Assembly: GCA_028622995.1 (NCBI GenBank) | Contig: JAJQJQ010000017.1 | Location: 806,001 to 870,000 of the forward strand | Length of the DNA stretch: 64,000 bases | Direction: 5' to 3' | Source of the DNA: Panagrolaimus kolymaensis | Taxonomy: Eukaryota > Nematoda > Chromadorea > Rhabditida > Panagrolaimidae | In this document: positions 48,141 to 61,300 of the stretch, piece after piece | How positions within the stretch are numbered: the first letter of the stretch is position 1 | How the letters are laid out: each line of letters starts with the position of its first letter | Position numbers and translations under genes: made by a program | Notes under the pieces: generated by a model | Told to the model about the DNA's origin: nothing | The model's input: only the letters and a program-made list of their open reading frames with translations | The model's database searches: none

Positions 48141-51100
48141 TCCTCCAAGCATTTATTTATTTCTTTTATTTGTTGTTTGAATGAATGAATGGAAAAAAAG
48201 GAATTTTAAGTGCCTTTTTTCAATGATGTTTTTTAACGGAAATAAAGTGCCATTCTTCTTCGTTCATTGCTTGAATTGTGTTAGTTTTTTAGATTTATGC
48301 TCTTCTTACTTTTACTGCAATTTTCTTACTCATCCATTGTTTTTTTTATCCATCTCATTCATTCATTTGCTTACTTTTTTGGAGGATGCAAATCTAATCC
48401 TCCTAGAAAAAAATAGTAATGATGCAAGATTTGGATTATCTTTTTTGTTTGACACATTTTTTATTTTTCTTAATGACCACAAAATCTCGCGCATCATCGA
48501 ATCAATGCATGCATGCATCCTCGCGTCAAATCACCCATTATTCATTCAATCATAATCATAATCAAATCATAATGTTTCACGCTGATTCGCGCAAAACATA
48601 AGATACGCAAAAATGATAAAAAAAAATTAGATGGGCGATACAGTATTAAGTTGTCACTAAATCAGATATGTCAGCGAGTATTAACGATCAAATTTTTTGT
48701 ATATATATTTTTTAAATCTCAGATAATTTATTATCGGTCGCTTTTCAAGTTCATGGCCATCTTTTTAGTTTTACTTTATCAAATTTTAAATAAATTTTTA
48801 ATTCACTTACACAACTACAGTAAACTCGTTTTTGCAATCATCAAAAAATAGTTCGCTCACCTAAAGGGCATAATTGCCGGGGTCATTGCTTTCTTTCTTC
48901 TCTTTTTTACACTGGCCTTTAAAAAAATTTTCATTGTTGTTATTCTTTTAACTTTTTTTTGTTCAAAAAAAAAATAACGCGATGGCGCCAATTTATTTTT
49001 TATCGTTTACAAAAACTTTCCTTGACCTTCAAAGCCCTTTCACCGCTGCTGCTTTAACTTCAATAACTGAGAAAAAAAAGCATCAACAAAAAACAAAAAG
49101 CGTCTTTTAACTAACTGTTGTACATATGTTCTAATTTTTGATATCGCGTTTTGATGTTTAAAAAAATTAAAAACTTTTTTATTGCTTCAAATTGAAAATT
49201 AACTTTGATGTTAGAAATGAGCATCCTGCAAGGATAGCGACAGTATAGGTCATTAAAAAATCAAGTTTTTTTACTACCTTCAAAGTAAGCATTTTCAGAG
49301 ACACAGAACTGCGGCGAAAAAAGAAAAAACAAAATTTCCAAGGCCATTTTTTTAAACTCATTTTTCACTCACTTTTACAATTATGCGGCCATCGAAATCA
49401 CGCTAGTGCATAAAAAAAAGTGAACGATAGTCCGGCAAAAGACTAAAGTAAACAGGATTGTCACCATTGCTGCTTGGTCTTTTTATTTTCTCTTTTCATT
49501 TGACTTATGTGTTTATTGTATTATTTGTCAATGAAGTGTGAGCAGCGACTCAAAATCGTGTCGAATTTACTTTTGTACATTTGATGAGAAAGAACGAAGA
49601 AAGGAAAGGAGTGTGAAAGCTGACCCTCGCTCAAATATAAATTCTTTTGAAACTTATTTCTCAAAATTTCGGCCTCTTTCATTTTTTTACGGCAGCACCT
49701 ACTTTTAAAAATAAAAACAATGGTTTGCCTTTTTTGTTTTGTTAGGATCTTGTAGTTAGTTAGTTTTTTTTTCAAGTGAAGTGGTCACAACAGCCTCTTG
49801 CTGTGTGCGTGTTTTTTTCTATAAAAACTTTTTGCAATCATATTCATTTACTTTTTCGACCTCCCCTTGTGCGCAAACATACTTGAAATACAGGAAGCAG
49901 AATAAAAAAAAGTTCTTTTTTTCAATGTTCATTGTGCAGTCACCATTATATAAAAAAATTACAAAAGTAATAACAACACGGCACCATCGTCACCACTACC
50001 AAATGCAGAAATTTCTCTCTCATACCTTTATTTTCTTCAAAAAAGAGGGTAATTGCTATTGTCCATTTTTCGTAACCAACAAAAAAATTTTTTTTAGTAA
50101 AGATCAAAATGACTTTTTTTTACCTTGAAATATTGTATTATATAATAGCTCTTTTTTGAATGTTTTTATGCTACAAAAATAATATGTTTCTTTTTGCATT
50201 AATAAAAAAAATCGTTATGAAACTTCTTTGCAAAAAAAGAAGAGGGATGAATATTTAAAATTTAAATATGGGATAAAGATTAAATTGCGTCATTAATTTT
50301 AACACCTGACTTTCCTAATAAAAAATAGTAAAGCTTGTTTCGAAGCAAAAATTTGTGACTAAACTATTTTACGTATTTTTCTATCCAAACAAATTTCAGC
50401 ATACCATATTTTTTGTGATAATTTTAGAAATTATCGAAAAATTTGTTTAAGGTTTTGCCTTCTTCGTTGGTATCACAAACTTTGAACTAAACATAATTTC
50501 TTTCCAACAGTTGCAAAAAATGGTATATATTAGTAACACGTGAAGAAGAAAGAAAAAAATGCGATTATCGTCACTTAATTACCATTTACCGTAACCTTTT
50601 TCTTTCTATAAAATTGCGGGTGAATGAACTGAATTATGTTGTTGATGAAGAAGAGTCAATCGTTCAATCACTCAAATAAGGGGAAGGGAAAAAGAGAGAT
50701 AGATGGTTATCGTAATCGTGTACGAGGGCATCACTTGTCACGCACACGCAAAATGTTGTTCGTTTCTTTTTTGATTTATTCATATTTGCGAGGATAAAAC
50801 CATCATCATTTTCGGTTCATGCGCTAAAAAAAGTAGTTTAATGAAAATAGTTTTACGGTATAAAAAAAAAAGAGAGAATAAATTGAAATTAAATTTGAAA
50901 ATGCTTCCTTAACCAAAAAGAAATTCTAATTATAGTCTAAAAAAAATTTAGTGGTGGTGAAAATTGAAGAAAAATGATGTACCTTAAATTTATGAAAATG
51001 AAGGAAGTCATTCTTCCCTCTATGTCTTCTATCCTATTTACGTTCCTCTTTATAGACAATGTTTCACTCCTCTCCTTTTTTGTAAGTATTTCGCTTCAAA

Positions 51101-53280
51101 ATAGCACCAATTTATTCCTGATTTTTTTGAAGGAAAAAATTTTTGGGGTTTTTTTCTATTGCAAAGTAGCAACTGCAACAACAGGTCGGGAAAGATTTAT
51201 GAATGTTGGATTGGACAATGCTTTTGTCTCTTTCCTTCTTCCATCTTCTTTTTTGGATTCAAACAAAATACCACAAAAGCCTTAATTTACCCCTTTTCTT
51301 TCTTTTAGAACCTCCTTAATTTTGCGCAGAAAGAGTAGTAGTTCTAAATAATAATTAAATACAATAGTCAATTTTCTCCCTTTTTTTTGCTAAAAATGCA
51401 AAAACAACAAGGCCATCGTTGTTGTTGGAGCACAAAAAAATGATTGAGACTGTAATTATCATGTTTGATGGCTCCCGACTGCGCGTGTCATTTCCCTCTC
51501 TTTTTTCTTTTCTTTCGCTACCAACAACAATTACGAGAAATAAAAAATACATTTACAACTTTTTTTTCTCTCTTTGAAAGCGAATGCCCATTTTTTTTCT
51601 TACCGAAGGATCTTAATTGCCAGAAAGAAAGATTTAAGGACATCGACAGCTGCTTCCGGTAATTTCCTTGCCTTTGCGTAATCTGGCATTTTATCACCCC
51701 ATCATTTCGCTCAGCTCTGCTTTGCTTGTTTGTTTCATTGTTTGCTCAATCCAAAAAAAATCTGATAGCTAAAAGGCAATAATTTTCCCACAAACATTAT
51801 TTGCTCAAAATTTCTATTTTTAAAAACTAACAATGCGGCTCTATGGATTTATGTTTTGAACAACAAACAAGCAAATTGCACACACATGTTTTACTTCTTA
51901 AAGCTAAAATGGATTTGATTCTCAAAAAATAAAAATGTAACAAAATTTCCACATAAAATTTAGAAAATTTAAAAATTAATGTCCAAGTTAATAACGCTTT
52001 CCATATAATTATGATGCGTTCCAACAAAATTGCAATCAAAATTTTAGTTTTGCCCGTCCCTTTTAACTCGATTGTAAAATCCAAATTTTTCCATTTTAGG
52101 AATTCTCCCCATAAATACAAAAAAAACCAAACTTTTTTTCGCGCTTAAAAAATACTCAATCAACAAGGTCGTTTTTGTGTTGTCAATTGCACATCAGAAT
52201 TCTCAAGGCTATTTCCATATTCATTTTCGTCGATTTTTTTCCGAAATGCCCAATGGCTACTACTATTTCGATAAATAAAATAAAAACGAAATAATAATTT
52301 TAAGTAATTTTCCACCTAACCATAAGCAACAATGGATTCACTGTATTTTTTTGTTTGTTTGTGTCTCTCTATTTCTGTGATTGACAAAATGAAAATGAAA
52401 AATAAAAGAAAAATGAAAGAGCGAATAATTGATAATGACCCTCAAAAACGCTGTTGATTGTCGCTACTTTTTTGTTTTGTGTCTGTGCAAAAGAAAAAAA
52501 TAATTTTAAAATAAAAACTCAGCATGTATGCGCAAAAAAAATTACAAACATAACAATGCCCGTTGTTTTATCGCATTTTTTTCTTCATCAAACTGTGTTT
52601 GAATTGACTTTTTTTTATTATTATTTTTCCTCTTCCGTTTTTGGGATTGGATGGATGGATGAGATGATGATTAAAGCCGTGTCATCATCTTTCTTCAACG
52701 CGACCTCCTATTGTCACACATCTCTTTCAAATGAATAACTTGGTTGGGTGATGATGGATTGAATGAGTAATACTCATTCAGAAACTCGGATCTCTAAAAA
52801 CCATAATAAGGATAATTAATAATTGCGCTCTTATTCATTTTTCAAATCTCAAAAAAATAGGATGACTGAAATTTGCAAAAAAAAATTTCATTTAATTTTG
52901 AAAAAAAGTAGGGCCAAATTTAAAAAAAATTAAAAATATAAAAATGCATTAACCATCAAAATGACGAGTTGATGGAGTTATAAAAAAAGCTTTAACCATA
53001 TGCTGTACCTCTGAAGATTAAACCTCACTTTTTCTGATTGTATTATTTTTGTGATGAGACTCTTCATATTTCAACGAGGAAATTTTTTCTTTCCTATTTC
53101 TTTGATAGTTGAAGAAACCTTTTTTTCGAGATTTGATTGAACACAATTTTTTATTCTTTTCTTTTCTTCGATTCTTTTGATTACGTTATTGATTTTGTTG
53201 AATTTTTTTTTCTTTCCGTGCTTTTTGACTTTCTTCAATCCCATCTCAATCATTCCTATAGCTTTTTTTTCTTCTTTGAA
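48141..53280. other. Gene-poor region, left part
   Basis: About 5.1 kb with no supported gene on either strand. Dominated by A and T runs, with short patches of simple repeat (ATGCATGCATGC near 48506; GGATGGATGGATG near 52648). Frames of 60-115 codons here are Phe/Lys-rich by composition. Probably distal upstream sequence of mex-3. Confidence 0.5.
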
Positions 53281-53456
53281 ATATAAGACGCCGATATTTA
53301 AAAAGTTTTAGGACAGTGCTAAATTTCGCACTTTTTTGAAAAAGTGTCTCTTTTGCCAAAAAAATCAATTGAAAAAAATGGCAAAAGAGACACTTTTTCA
53401 AAAAAGTGAGAAATTTAGCACAGTCCTAAAACTTTTTAAATATCGGCGTCTTATAT
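53281..53456. mobile_element. Near-perfect palindromic element (MITE-like foldback)
   Basis: Two 78-base arms, 53281-53358 and 53379-53456, are reverse complements with only two mismatches, around a 20-base A-rich spacer. The outer ends read ATATAAGACGCCGATATTTA and its complement. TATA at both tips would fit insertion at a TA dinucleotide as for Tc1/mariner-derived MITEs. It encodes nothing. Transcribed, it would form a long hairpin. Confidence 0.75.
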
Positions 53457-56400
53457 AATAGAATGAGAAAATAGAGGAAAATAGGAAAAATATGAAAGGG
53501 AAAAAGGAAAAGAAATGAGGATCGATGACTGCGCACAAACAAAAGAATTTGAAAGAAAGAGAAGAAGAAAAATATATAGCATTGATCGTCTTCATCATCA
53601 TCGTTGTTGTTTTTGTTGCTGTCGACGACGATGGTTGGCTTCTTTCTTTTTTTTTTCAAAAAAAATCTGCGCAGCACACCTGTTGACAACACTTGTGCCA
53701 AAATGTAAGAATGGATGAAGAAAGTAAAAAAGGAGCTTTTTGCCTCCTTCACCATCATTTCCTCTTCCATATTTATGCTTTTTGCTCCAATTTTTACGCG
53801 TTTTTGCATTTTGTTTTTCGTGTATTTGAAGCTTGTTAGCTATTTTTAGGATTGAATTTCTGTTTTAGTTTTAAACAAGTTCCATATAGTCAAATTCTTT
53901 TCATTTTTTAACGAAATCATGTATGTTAAATTATTAGTTCCATCGAAATGAAGTTGTATCCGAAGAATTTTTAAGGTATACAAAATTTGGTTGTTGCAGA
54001 GATCTTAGAATGGAAACATCTTTACTGAAATGCTCGTTTTTCTTTTTGCTTCCAAAAACTAAAAGCAAGATTCTAACATTTCTTTTCACCAAAAAAAATT
54101 TGCTCCAATGAAAACTCTATATTATTCGATATAAAAGATGACAACAATTGCGGCAATAAAGTAACGATCTAATCCCTTCGACGACCATCTGCGGTGTCAT
54201 TTTAGAATTTTTTTTATTCTTTTAATTTTTTTATTCTAAAGAAGTAGACCTTTAAAAATGGGAGGGAGACGACACAAAGTCTCAACAACAACAAAAAACC
54301 GGTGATACATCTTTTTTTTTAAATTGAAACGATAAAATGACGCCTGGTTTTTTTATTGTCCTTTTTTTTGCTGCACTTTTGGGGAAAACATAAAAAACCC
54401 CTTGAAGCCATATCACCGCCTGCTTTCTCTCGCCATCTCAATTTTCCATCTTCTATTATTTCATAAGAGCTCCAATTCGCGCATGTTTGTTGTTGGCCTT
54501 GATTTGCATAAAAAATATTATCTTTCGAAATATCTTTCTCTCTGTTGTTTTTTGCCTTCGTTTTAATTTTGATTGAAAAATGCTTTTTTTTGACTCATTC
54601 ATTCACTACCACAATTGACAAAATAGGAAGCTGCATTTTAAATTTAAAAAATGTGAAGTTTCGACATCCTCATTTTTGCAACAACAAAAAAACGCCAATT
54701 AAATTGAGTCACACGCGCAAAGCGCAAAAAAAAATGAGCGATAACAATCAAACAGCAAAATATATCTATCTGCATGTAAAAAAAGTGGCCCTCATGCGTG
54801 GAAATAAATATTAAAAATTGATAACTTTTGTGTCATCCAGAGTCATGAGCGAACGAACGCAAGCAAGCAAGCAAACTTTCACCTTTCTTACTTACAGCCC
54901 GTTTTTTTAGGCGCCAAATAGACTCATTTAACATCAGCTCGTCTTTCTTTTTTCCCTTTAGCATCATATTTTTATTACATTTTTCCATTCTTGAAAAAAA
55001 ATCATTTTCCCTTATACATATCTTTTTCTCACTCATTTTAAACATTATTATAAGAGCCAACAATAATAATGTTTAACAAAAACATGTTTCAAGAATGTTT
55101 AAAATTTTTGAGTGATAATTGTGCCTTAAAATTTCTTTTCTCAAACTTAAACTCATCTTATTTTTTGCGAGAAAAAATAAATTTCTGTGTTATGACCAAA
55201 GAAGTTTTTAGGGTGTGTATGTATGTATGTTTGTAAGGAAGAAAAGAAGAGCAGCAACATTGCTGCTTTCACCAATTCGTTTTTCCCTATATTTTTCAAC
55301 AACAAAAAATAGATGAGAAAACTATTTGCCTTGGAAAAATACTGCCAATTGTCGTCGCTATTTCTTTTCCTCTTTTTTGAGGAAATATTCTTTCTTTAAT
55401 TGCCATCTCTTTTCCTTTGAAGTAAAGCAAAAAATATATGACTAGCCGATGTCCAGCATTAGCACAATCGAAAAACATCTGGTATTTTTTTGTTCAAGTT
55501 TTTGCTGTTCCTCAATTCATTATTTCTTGCTTTCAATCCAAAATGCGCTTTGATTTCTTCTTTTTTCCTCAAAGTTTTTATTTTATTTTTTCAAATTTTG
55601 TATCCTTATTTTTGAATTGAATTTTTCTCTTGGGAATCATTCTTAGCCAACAAAGTAACAGCTTGCTATGAGCCAAAGGTTTCTCATGTCATTTTTGCAT
55701 TGTTTTTGCAATTCACATTTTTGAGTGAATTTAAAAGCAAGTAAAAGTTCTCTATTCATTCTTTCAATTTTTCAAAAACAATTTTAGGCTAAAAATGAGG
55801 GAGAGTTCCATGCAGCTAAAAAAAGGTTCTCTTTTTTTCTTGTGCAACTACGAAATCTAAAGAAGGAATGAAAAAAAAGTTACATATTTCGGCACCTTTC
55901 ATACACTTTCATGTCAGAAAAAGAACGAATGGTGTTTAAAATTATTTTTGCGTTTTTGAAAGCTGCTGATTTTCATCCTTCCATAACGCTTAAAAGCGCT
56001 TATACATACATCTTTATATATATAGATGTATAATGGCAAGTCTTTTAATTCTCAAATTCACATTTTTTTAAACAAAGATTTTTTTGCCATTGCGTGTTAG
56101 TAGCTGTTGCTGATGGAACACGAAAAGTTTCACTGCAAAAAAGCCTCATTAGTGGTAATCCAATTTTTTTGTGCTCTTCCGCAAGACTTCTCTCCTATTC
56201 GTTATTTCTTTTCCATCTTCATTGTTAAATAATATATACTTCAAGTTTTTTTATGTCTTTCTCAAGCCGAAAGCATCCATGCAAACGCGGTAAAAATCCT
56301 TTCTTTTTGTCGGTAAAAAAATATGGCGCAGAAGCAAAGACAAAAGAATAATATATCATGACAAATCACATTTATATTTCTCCCTCTTTTCACAGGTTAT

Positions 56401-58335
56401 AATCTCAATCCATTCCACCATTTAAATAAGGCAGCAGAAATATATTTTGCAGCTGTTGTTTCATTTCTTTATTTGCACGCAATGATTTGGGTTTCATACA
56501 TACACACTTGAAGGACACCTGGTAGTGTTTGAAAAAAGCTGGTCATTGTCGCGCAGCTACTTGCTTCCTGTGTTGAGAATTCAAATCTATTTCCCTGTCA
56601 GAATCATTCCTAATTTTAAAAAAAGCGGAATTGGTTTTTTTTCTATCAGAGTTTAAAAAGGGAGAATTCGATTGACAGTTTTCTCCTGTCTATGGTTGCT
56701 AACGAGTCCCTTGAGAGAGAACTTGCTTTTCACCCTTTTTGAGCTTAGCCTCCTCCTAAAAACTTTAACAGAAGCAATAAAAAAATTTATATTGGTTTCA
56801 AAAAAACGCAAAAAACCATCTTGAAGAGCAAAAGTCAAAGCTTATCGAGAAAAATGAGTTGAATTGGTTCGTTGGCATCGAAAATGTATTACAAATAAAA
56901 AGGATATTTAAAAATGGCTCAAAAGTTATGAATTTTTCACGAAAGAGTTCCATCTGTTGAAGGTTTAAAAGAATATCGTGAGTTATTAATAAATTGAAAA
57001 GTTTTCTCGTTTTTTGTTGTTGCAATCACGCAGCAAAAATACATATTTTCTTACCCGTTTTTAATTCTTCTATTTTTGCATTGTTTTTATTTGCTTTTTT
57101 TCCATTTTTTGCATACTAAAAACTTATTTCTGGATCAAATATTCCGCTTTTTTGTTTTTGTTTTCTCCATGGAACACGACAACTGGCGGTGCCATTGTCG
57201 TTAAAAGGAAAGGAAAAAAAGTCGCTCACTCCCTATAGAGTAAGTGCCAACGGCAATGGATGACCGCTAGAGAGTTTTAGTCCTTCGTTCGTTTGATGCA
57301 CCCATGATGGAAGGAAGCAGTGGTAGCCAGCTTGTCGCGGCGCCTAGCACCATTTTCTTGTTGCTTTTTTTCTTCTCTTTTTTCTTGCCTCAAGGCGGAA
57401 GCTCTCTCTCTATGACGCTCCTCGATGTGGCAGTTTTCTAACGCATTATAATGTCCCACCACACGATTTATCCATCTATGCTCGCTCGTAGCAGCTTTTT
57501 CCTTTTTTGGACACTACCACCCATAATAATCAACAGCTAAACAAATAGCAAAAATGAAGCAGCATGGAACGGCAGATGGTGCTTTCTTTCTTTTTTCTTC
57601 ATGGCACCATCGGCAAAAATATATATAAAACGAAGAGAAAGGATATCCAAATTTGACCATCGACCGCTTTCTTTTCTTTGCGCACATTAAAAAAAAATGG
57701 ACGCGGAAGCATGAAGGCGGAGCAAATTAAGCTTGGTCGTGGTGGTCCTGTTTCCTTCATTCCTTTCTTCTTTCCTCTTTCTACAAACTTCTTTTTGCCC
57801 AGTTTTGACATTATTGACAATCAAAGAAAAGCTTGATTTTTTGTCAAAATAATTTTTAGGAGAAAACTTATAAGGTTTTATAAATCCTTTTAGCCCCTGG
57901 CCATTAATTCATACATATATATCTTCTTTTTTTTTTGTATAAGTCACTTCCTTTCCATTTATTTTTTTACTTGTATTTTTTCATCGAGAAAAAGAACTAA
58001 AAAAATTGAATGAAAGAGAAGAAGAAGAGTGCTGCACTCGACATAGATCAGCTTTCGTTCCGCGTTTTTAAGACATTTTTGGTTATATTATTTTTCCTCC
58101 TCCTTTTTCGCGGCTTATCCTTTGCTTTTTATAAAAAATATATGCATTTCCTTTTTTGTATGTTCATCGACGTGATCTTGTATTCACCGTTTCTTTTTCT
58201 TTCTTTTTTGATTTGATTCTTTTGATTATTTCAGTGGTTTTCATTTCCTTCCTCCATCTTCTTTTCATTGCAATTTTATATTTGTCGAGAAATATTTTCC
58301 ATTTCAAACTTGCATGCGAACCGAGTGATAGCCCT
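53457..58335. other. Gene-poor region, right part, upstream of mex-3
   Basis: About 4.9 kb, low-complexity, with GTATGTATGTATG near 55215 and an E2F-like GCGCCAAA at 54911-54918. A distinctly less AT-rich island at about 57170-57560 lies some 0.8-1.2 kb before the mex-3 ATG. It contains a 61-codon minus-strand frame that I do not accept as a gene. It is the best candidate for the mex-3 core promoter or a 5' exon. An acceptor ATTATTTCAG near 58233 suggests a 5' UTR exon begins there. Confidence 0.45.
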
Positions 58336-61300
58336 ATGATGTCGACAACAACCACAACTAAAACTTCCGAACAACAACAACAAAAGCGAGAATCAACAAC
58401 ACCAGAATTTGAGAAAAAATTTAATTCATCCGGGTCATCATTAAGTGGCGAAGAGGGCTTTGTTTCGGGTGGTTCATTACCTGAAGAAAGCTTTGATCGA
58501 CTTGCAATGCAAATTTCATCATTTAGTATTAATCAAAATAATAAAAATAACGGTAAGTTTTTCATTTTTGGAAAGGATAAATTAAAATCAAAGACTTTAA
58601 AATAACTTATAAAGCGCCAAATCGGTTCTCATAAAATGTTTCCGAAAAGAAGATAGGATGATGATGTTGTTAGTATCATCTTTCTTTTATTCTTGCTTTT
58701 AACCTTCATTGTTCCGAAATACACTTTATTTAATCTTGTAATCTACATATGTAAGACAAGGCATAATTATCGTTCGGAAACATTGTAAACTAATTATTCA
58801 ATATGGTGATGATAATTAATTCAAAGACGAAAAAAAGGAAGAAGAGGTACACTTCTTTTGTGTGCGTATTTTTTTGTGAAAATCTTTGATTTTGCCTTAT
58901 TTGCCGCGTATTTTTCTTTTTTAATGACCGCAAAAAATAAAATAAGGGTCGATCATGCAGATGCCGATTTTTTCTTCCTCTTTTTTTATACCATCTGCTT
59001 GCTGTGCACCGAAGGAAGTAACGACTGTTGCAACATGAAGAAAGAAAAAAAAGCTTTTACCACCATCATCCTATTTTTTCGAAAAAATAGAGACAAAGAA
59101 AGGAAGCAAGCAAATGATTAACGATTCATGAGATTTTTTATGTCAAAAATGCAAATTTTCGCCGCTCTTTTTTGTTATTATTCAAATCGAAGAAATAATT
59201 AATTTTTTTTAAACGAAAAAGATGGCAGCAGCGAAAATTGACAAAAAAATATATAGCCAAAGTTGACATTTGTCTATTTATTGACTTTAAGGCAGAAGGA
59301 ATTTTATGGTTTATAGTTGTTTTGTTTAAAGGCACCTGCTGTGTGGCTTTAAGAGGAAGGCAGGCTGTTATGCCAATCAATCCTTCAATTTATTTTAATA
59401 AATAAAAAAAGATAGCGCAATTAGAGTTCTTTTTTTCCCTTTCTAAAAATGGGCATCGTTATTGATACAAAAAAAAACTCCTGCTGTGTGCTTTTCTTAT
59501 CGTAAAAACATATACACAGGTTTTGGGAGATTTTTTGAATTGACTTGAGCGCACTGTTATTTGAGTAAGCAGCGGGATTAACATGAGAGAGAAGAAGAAA
59601 ATAAATTTCGTCGTTTGCTTTTTCTTTCACTGTTTTTTAATGCTAGAATTTCTTCCAAAAAAAAACAACAGCAAAAAATGCAAAGATGGCAATTTTCCTT
59701 TTTTTAAACAATGAACAAAAATATATAACGGAAAGTGAAAATCGGAAAAAATATAAAACCATTTTTGCCTAGTCTTTATGTTTTATTTTTTGTTGATGCA
59801 CTTATAAACATGCCTCGCTAAAAAATTAACAAAGAATAACAAAGTTTTAAATTGAAAAAAACTTTGATATTTAATTGAGAGACATACCATGATTATCGTA
59901 ATAATATTCATTATTTTACTGCGATCTTGGTAAAATTCAAACTAGAGACACTTGAAAAACCAACACCCTTTCGGAAAAGTACAAATATTCAAGAGGATTT
60001 AAAGTATCCAAAAACCACAAAAAAAAATTTCAAAAAATAACCAAACATTGATTTAATATTGATGTATGTGGTCATTTTTCGTAGTACGTTGTCGTCTCAC
60101 GGCCTCATTTTACACGCAAGCAAAATAGCAGCGATGGCGGCGGCATCAACAAATAAATACATTTTTTTTTCTCCCTTCTTCATAGGTTTGTGGCAAATAT
60201 TTGCATTAAGTTTTGCACCCTTTTTGCCGCTCCTCGTAAACGAATATCGAATCAAAAATGTTTTTATTTTTTCCCTTTTTTTCAGTTCGTTTTTCAAAAA
60301 AATTGAGCGCGAGAAAAAAAAAGAGTTAATGTAACAAACAAAAAAACTTTGAATTTTTTTTAATATTTTTATTTAATGTTTATATCTTTTTTTTATTTTC
60401 AGTGTATGCATCTTACCTCGAAAAGCCAATTGAAGAATTCGCCCATTCACTGTTGAGGTAAGTCTCTCTTTTCATTACTCCGCCCACTTTTTTCTTTCCT
60501 TTTTTTTCTGATTTTTAAGTGATTCTTCGATTTTTTTTATTCCATTGCCTGCGATGAGGTGGCCTTCGATGTTTTTGCAGAAAAAAATAAATAAAATGAA
60601 GGACCACGTTTTTGATTCGGTGTCAATTTTTTTTCGGTTTGAGGAAATTTTTTTTGTTGTTTCGTTAACTTTAGCAGCATAAACATAGGCGGTCCTTCTT
60701 CTCTTCTTCCCCTTTTTTCTTTCTTCTAATAACAAACAGAGGGAGACTTGTTTGCTTCGAGTTTTTGCTGCTGCCTCTTTGAGTAAAAAAAATATGAAGG
60801 AAGAAAAACGCACACGTAAAAAAAATATTTTTTTTACCACCATCAGTGACAACTGTGGCGAATTGAATATGTGTGAGTGAGTGACTCTTCCCCTTCTGTT
60901 GCCCTTTTTAGGATGAGGGTAGAAAAAAGAAAATATAAAGGGAAAGGTGTCCATTGGTGCCGGTCATATGCATTCATTCTCTCTCATTTAAATGGACTTC
61001 AAAAATTCTTTGAAAATAAAATTGTTTTCTCATATTTAAAATAAATGTTAAACTCTAACTTTGTTTCTCATATTTGTTATTTTTTTGGTGCTCTTTGCTT
61101 TGATTTTTTCTCAAAATCTTTTTTTAGGTTTCCATGGTTTATTATTATACCATTTTTTTTCTCCTCCATATTTGAAACAGAAAAGCTTTTTTAACTCATT
61201 TTTTAAGCAAAAAAAAATTTTTGACGCAAATCTTTGAGAAAAGAAAAAAGCTTGCGCAGCATTTCTATTTCTCTCTATTTTTATTCATGTTAAACTGCTG

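Noticed and set aside
53398..53809. Minus-strand frames of 67 and 127 codons
   Set aside because: Run through the palindromic repeat and T-runs; no domain or splice structure.
57277..57462. 61-codon Arg/Glu/Lys-rich minus-strand frame in the GC island
   Set aside because: Single small frame, no family match, likely by-product of the island's composition.
60475..60954. 159-codon minus-strand frame in mex-3 intron 2
   Set aside because: Lys/Arg/Phe-rich by A/T runs, lies in an intron whose flanking exons join cleanly, no domain.
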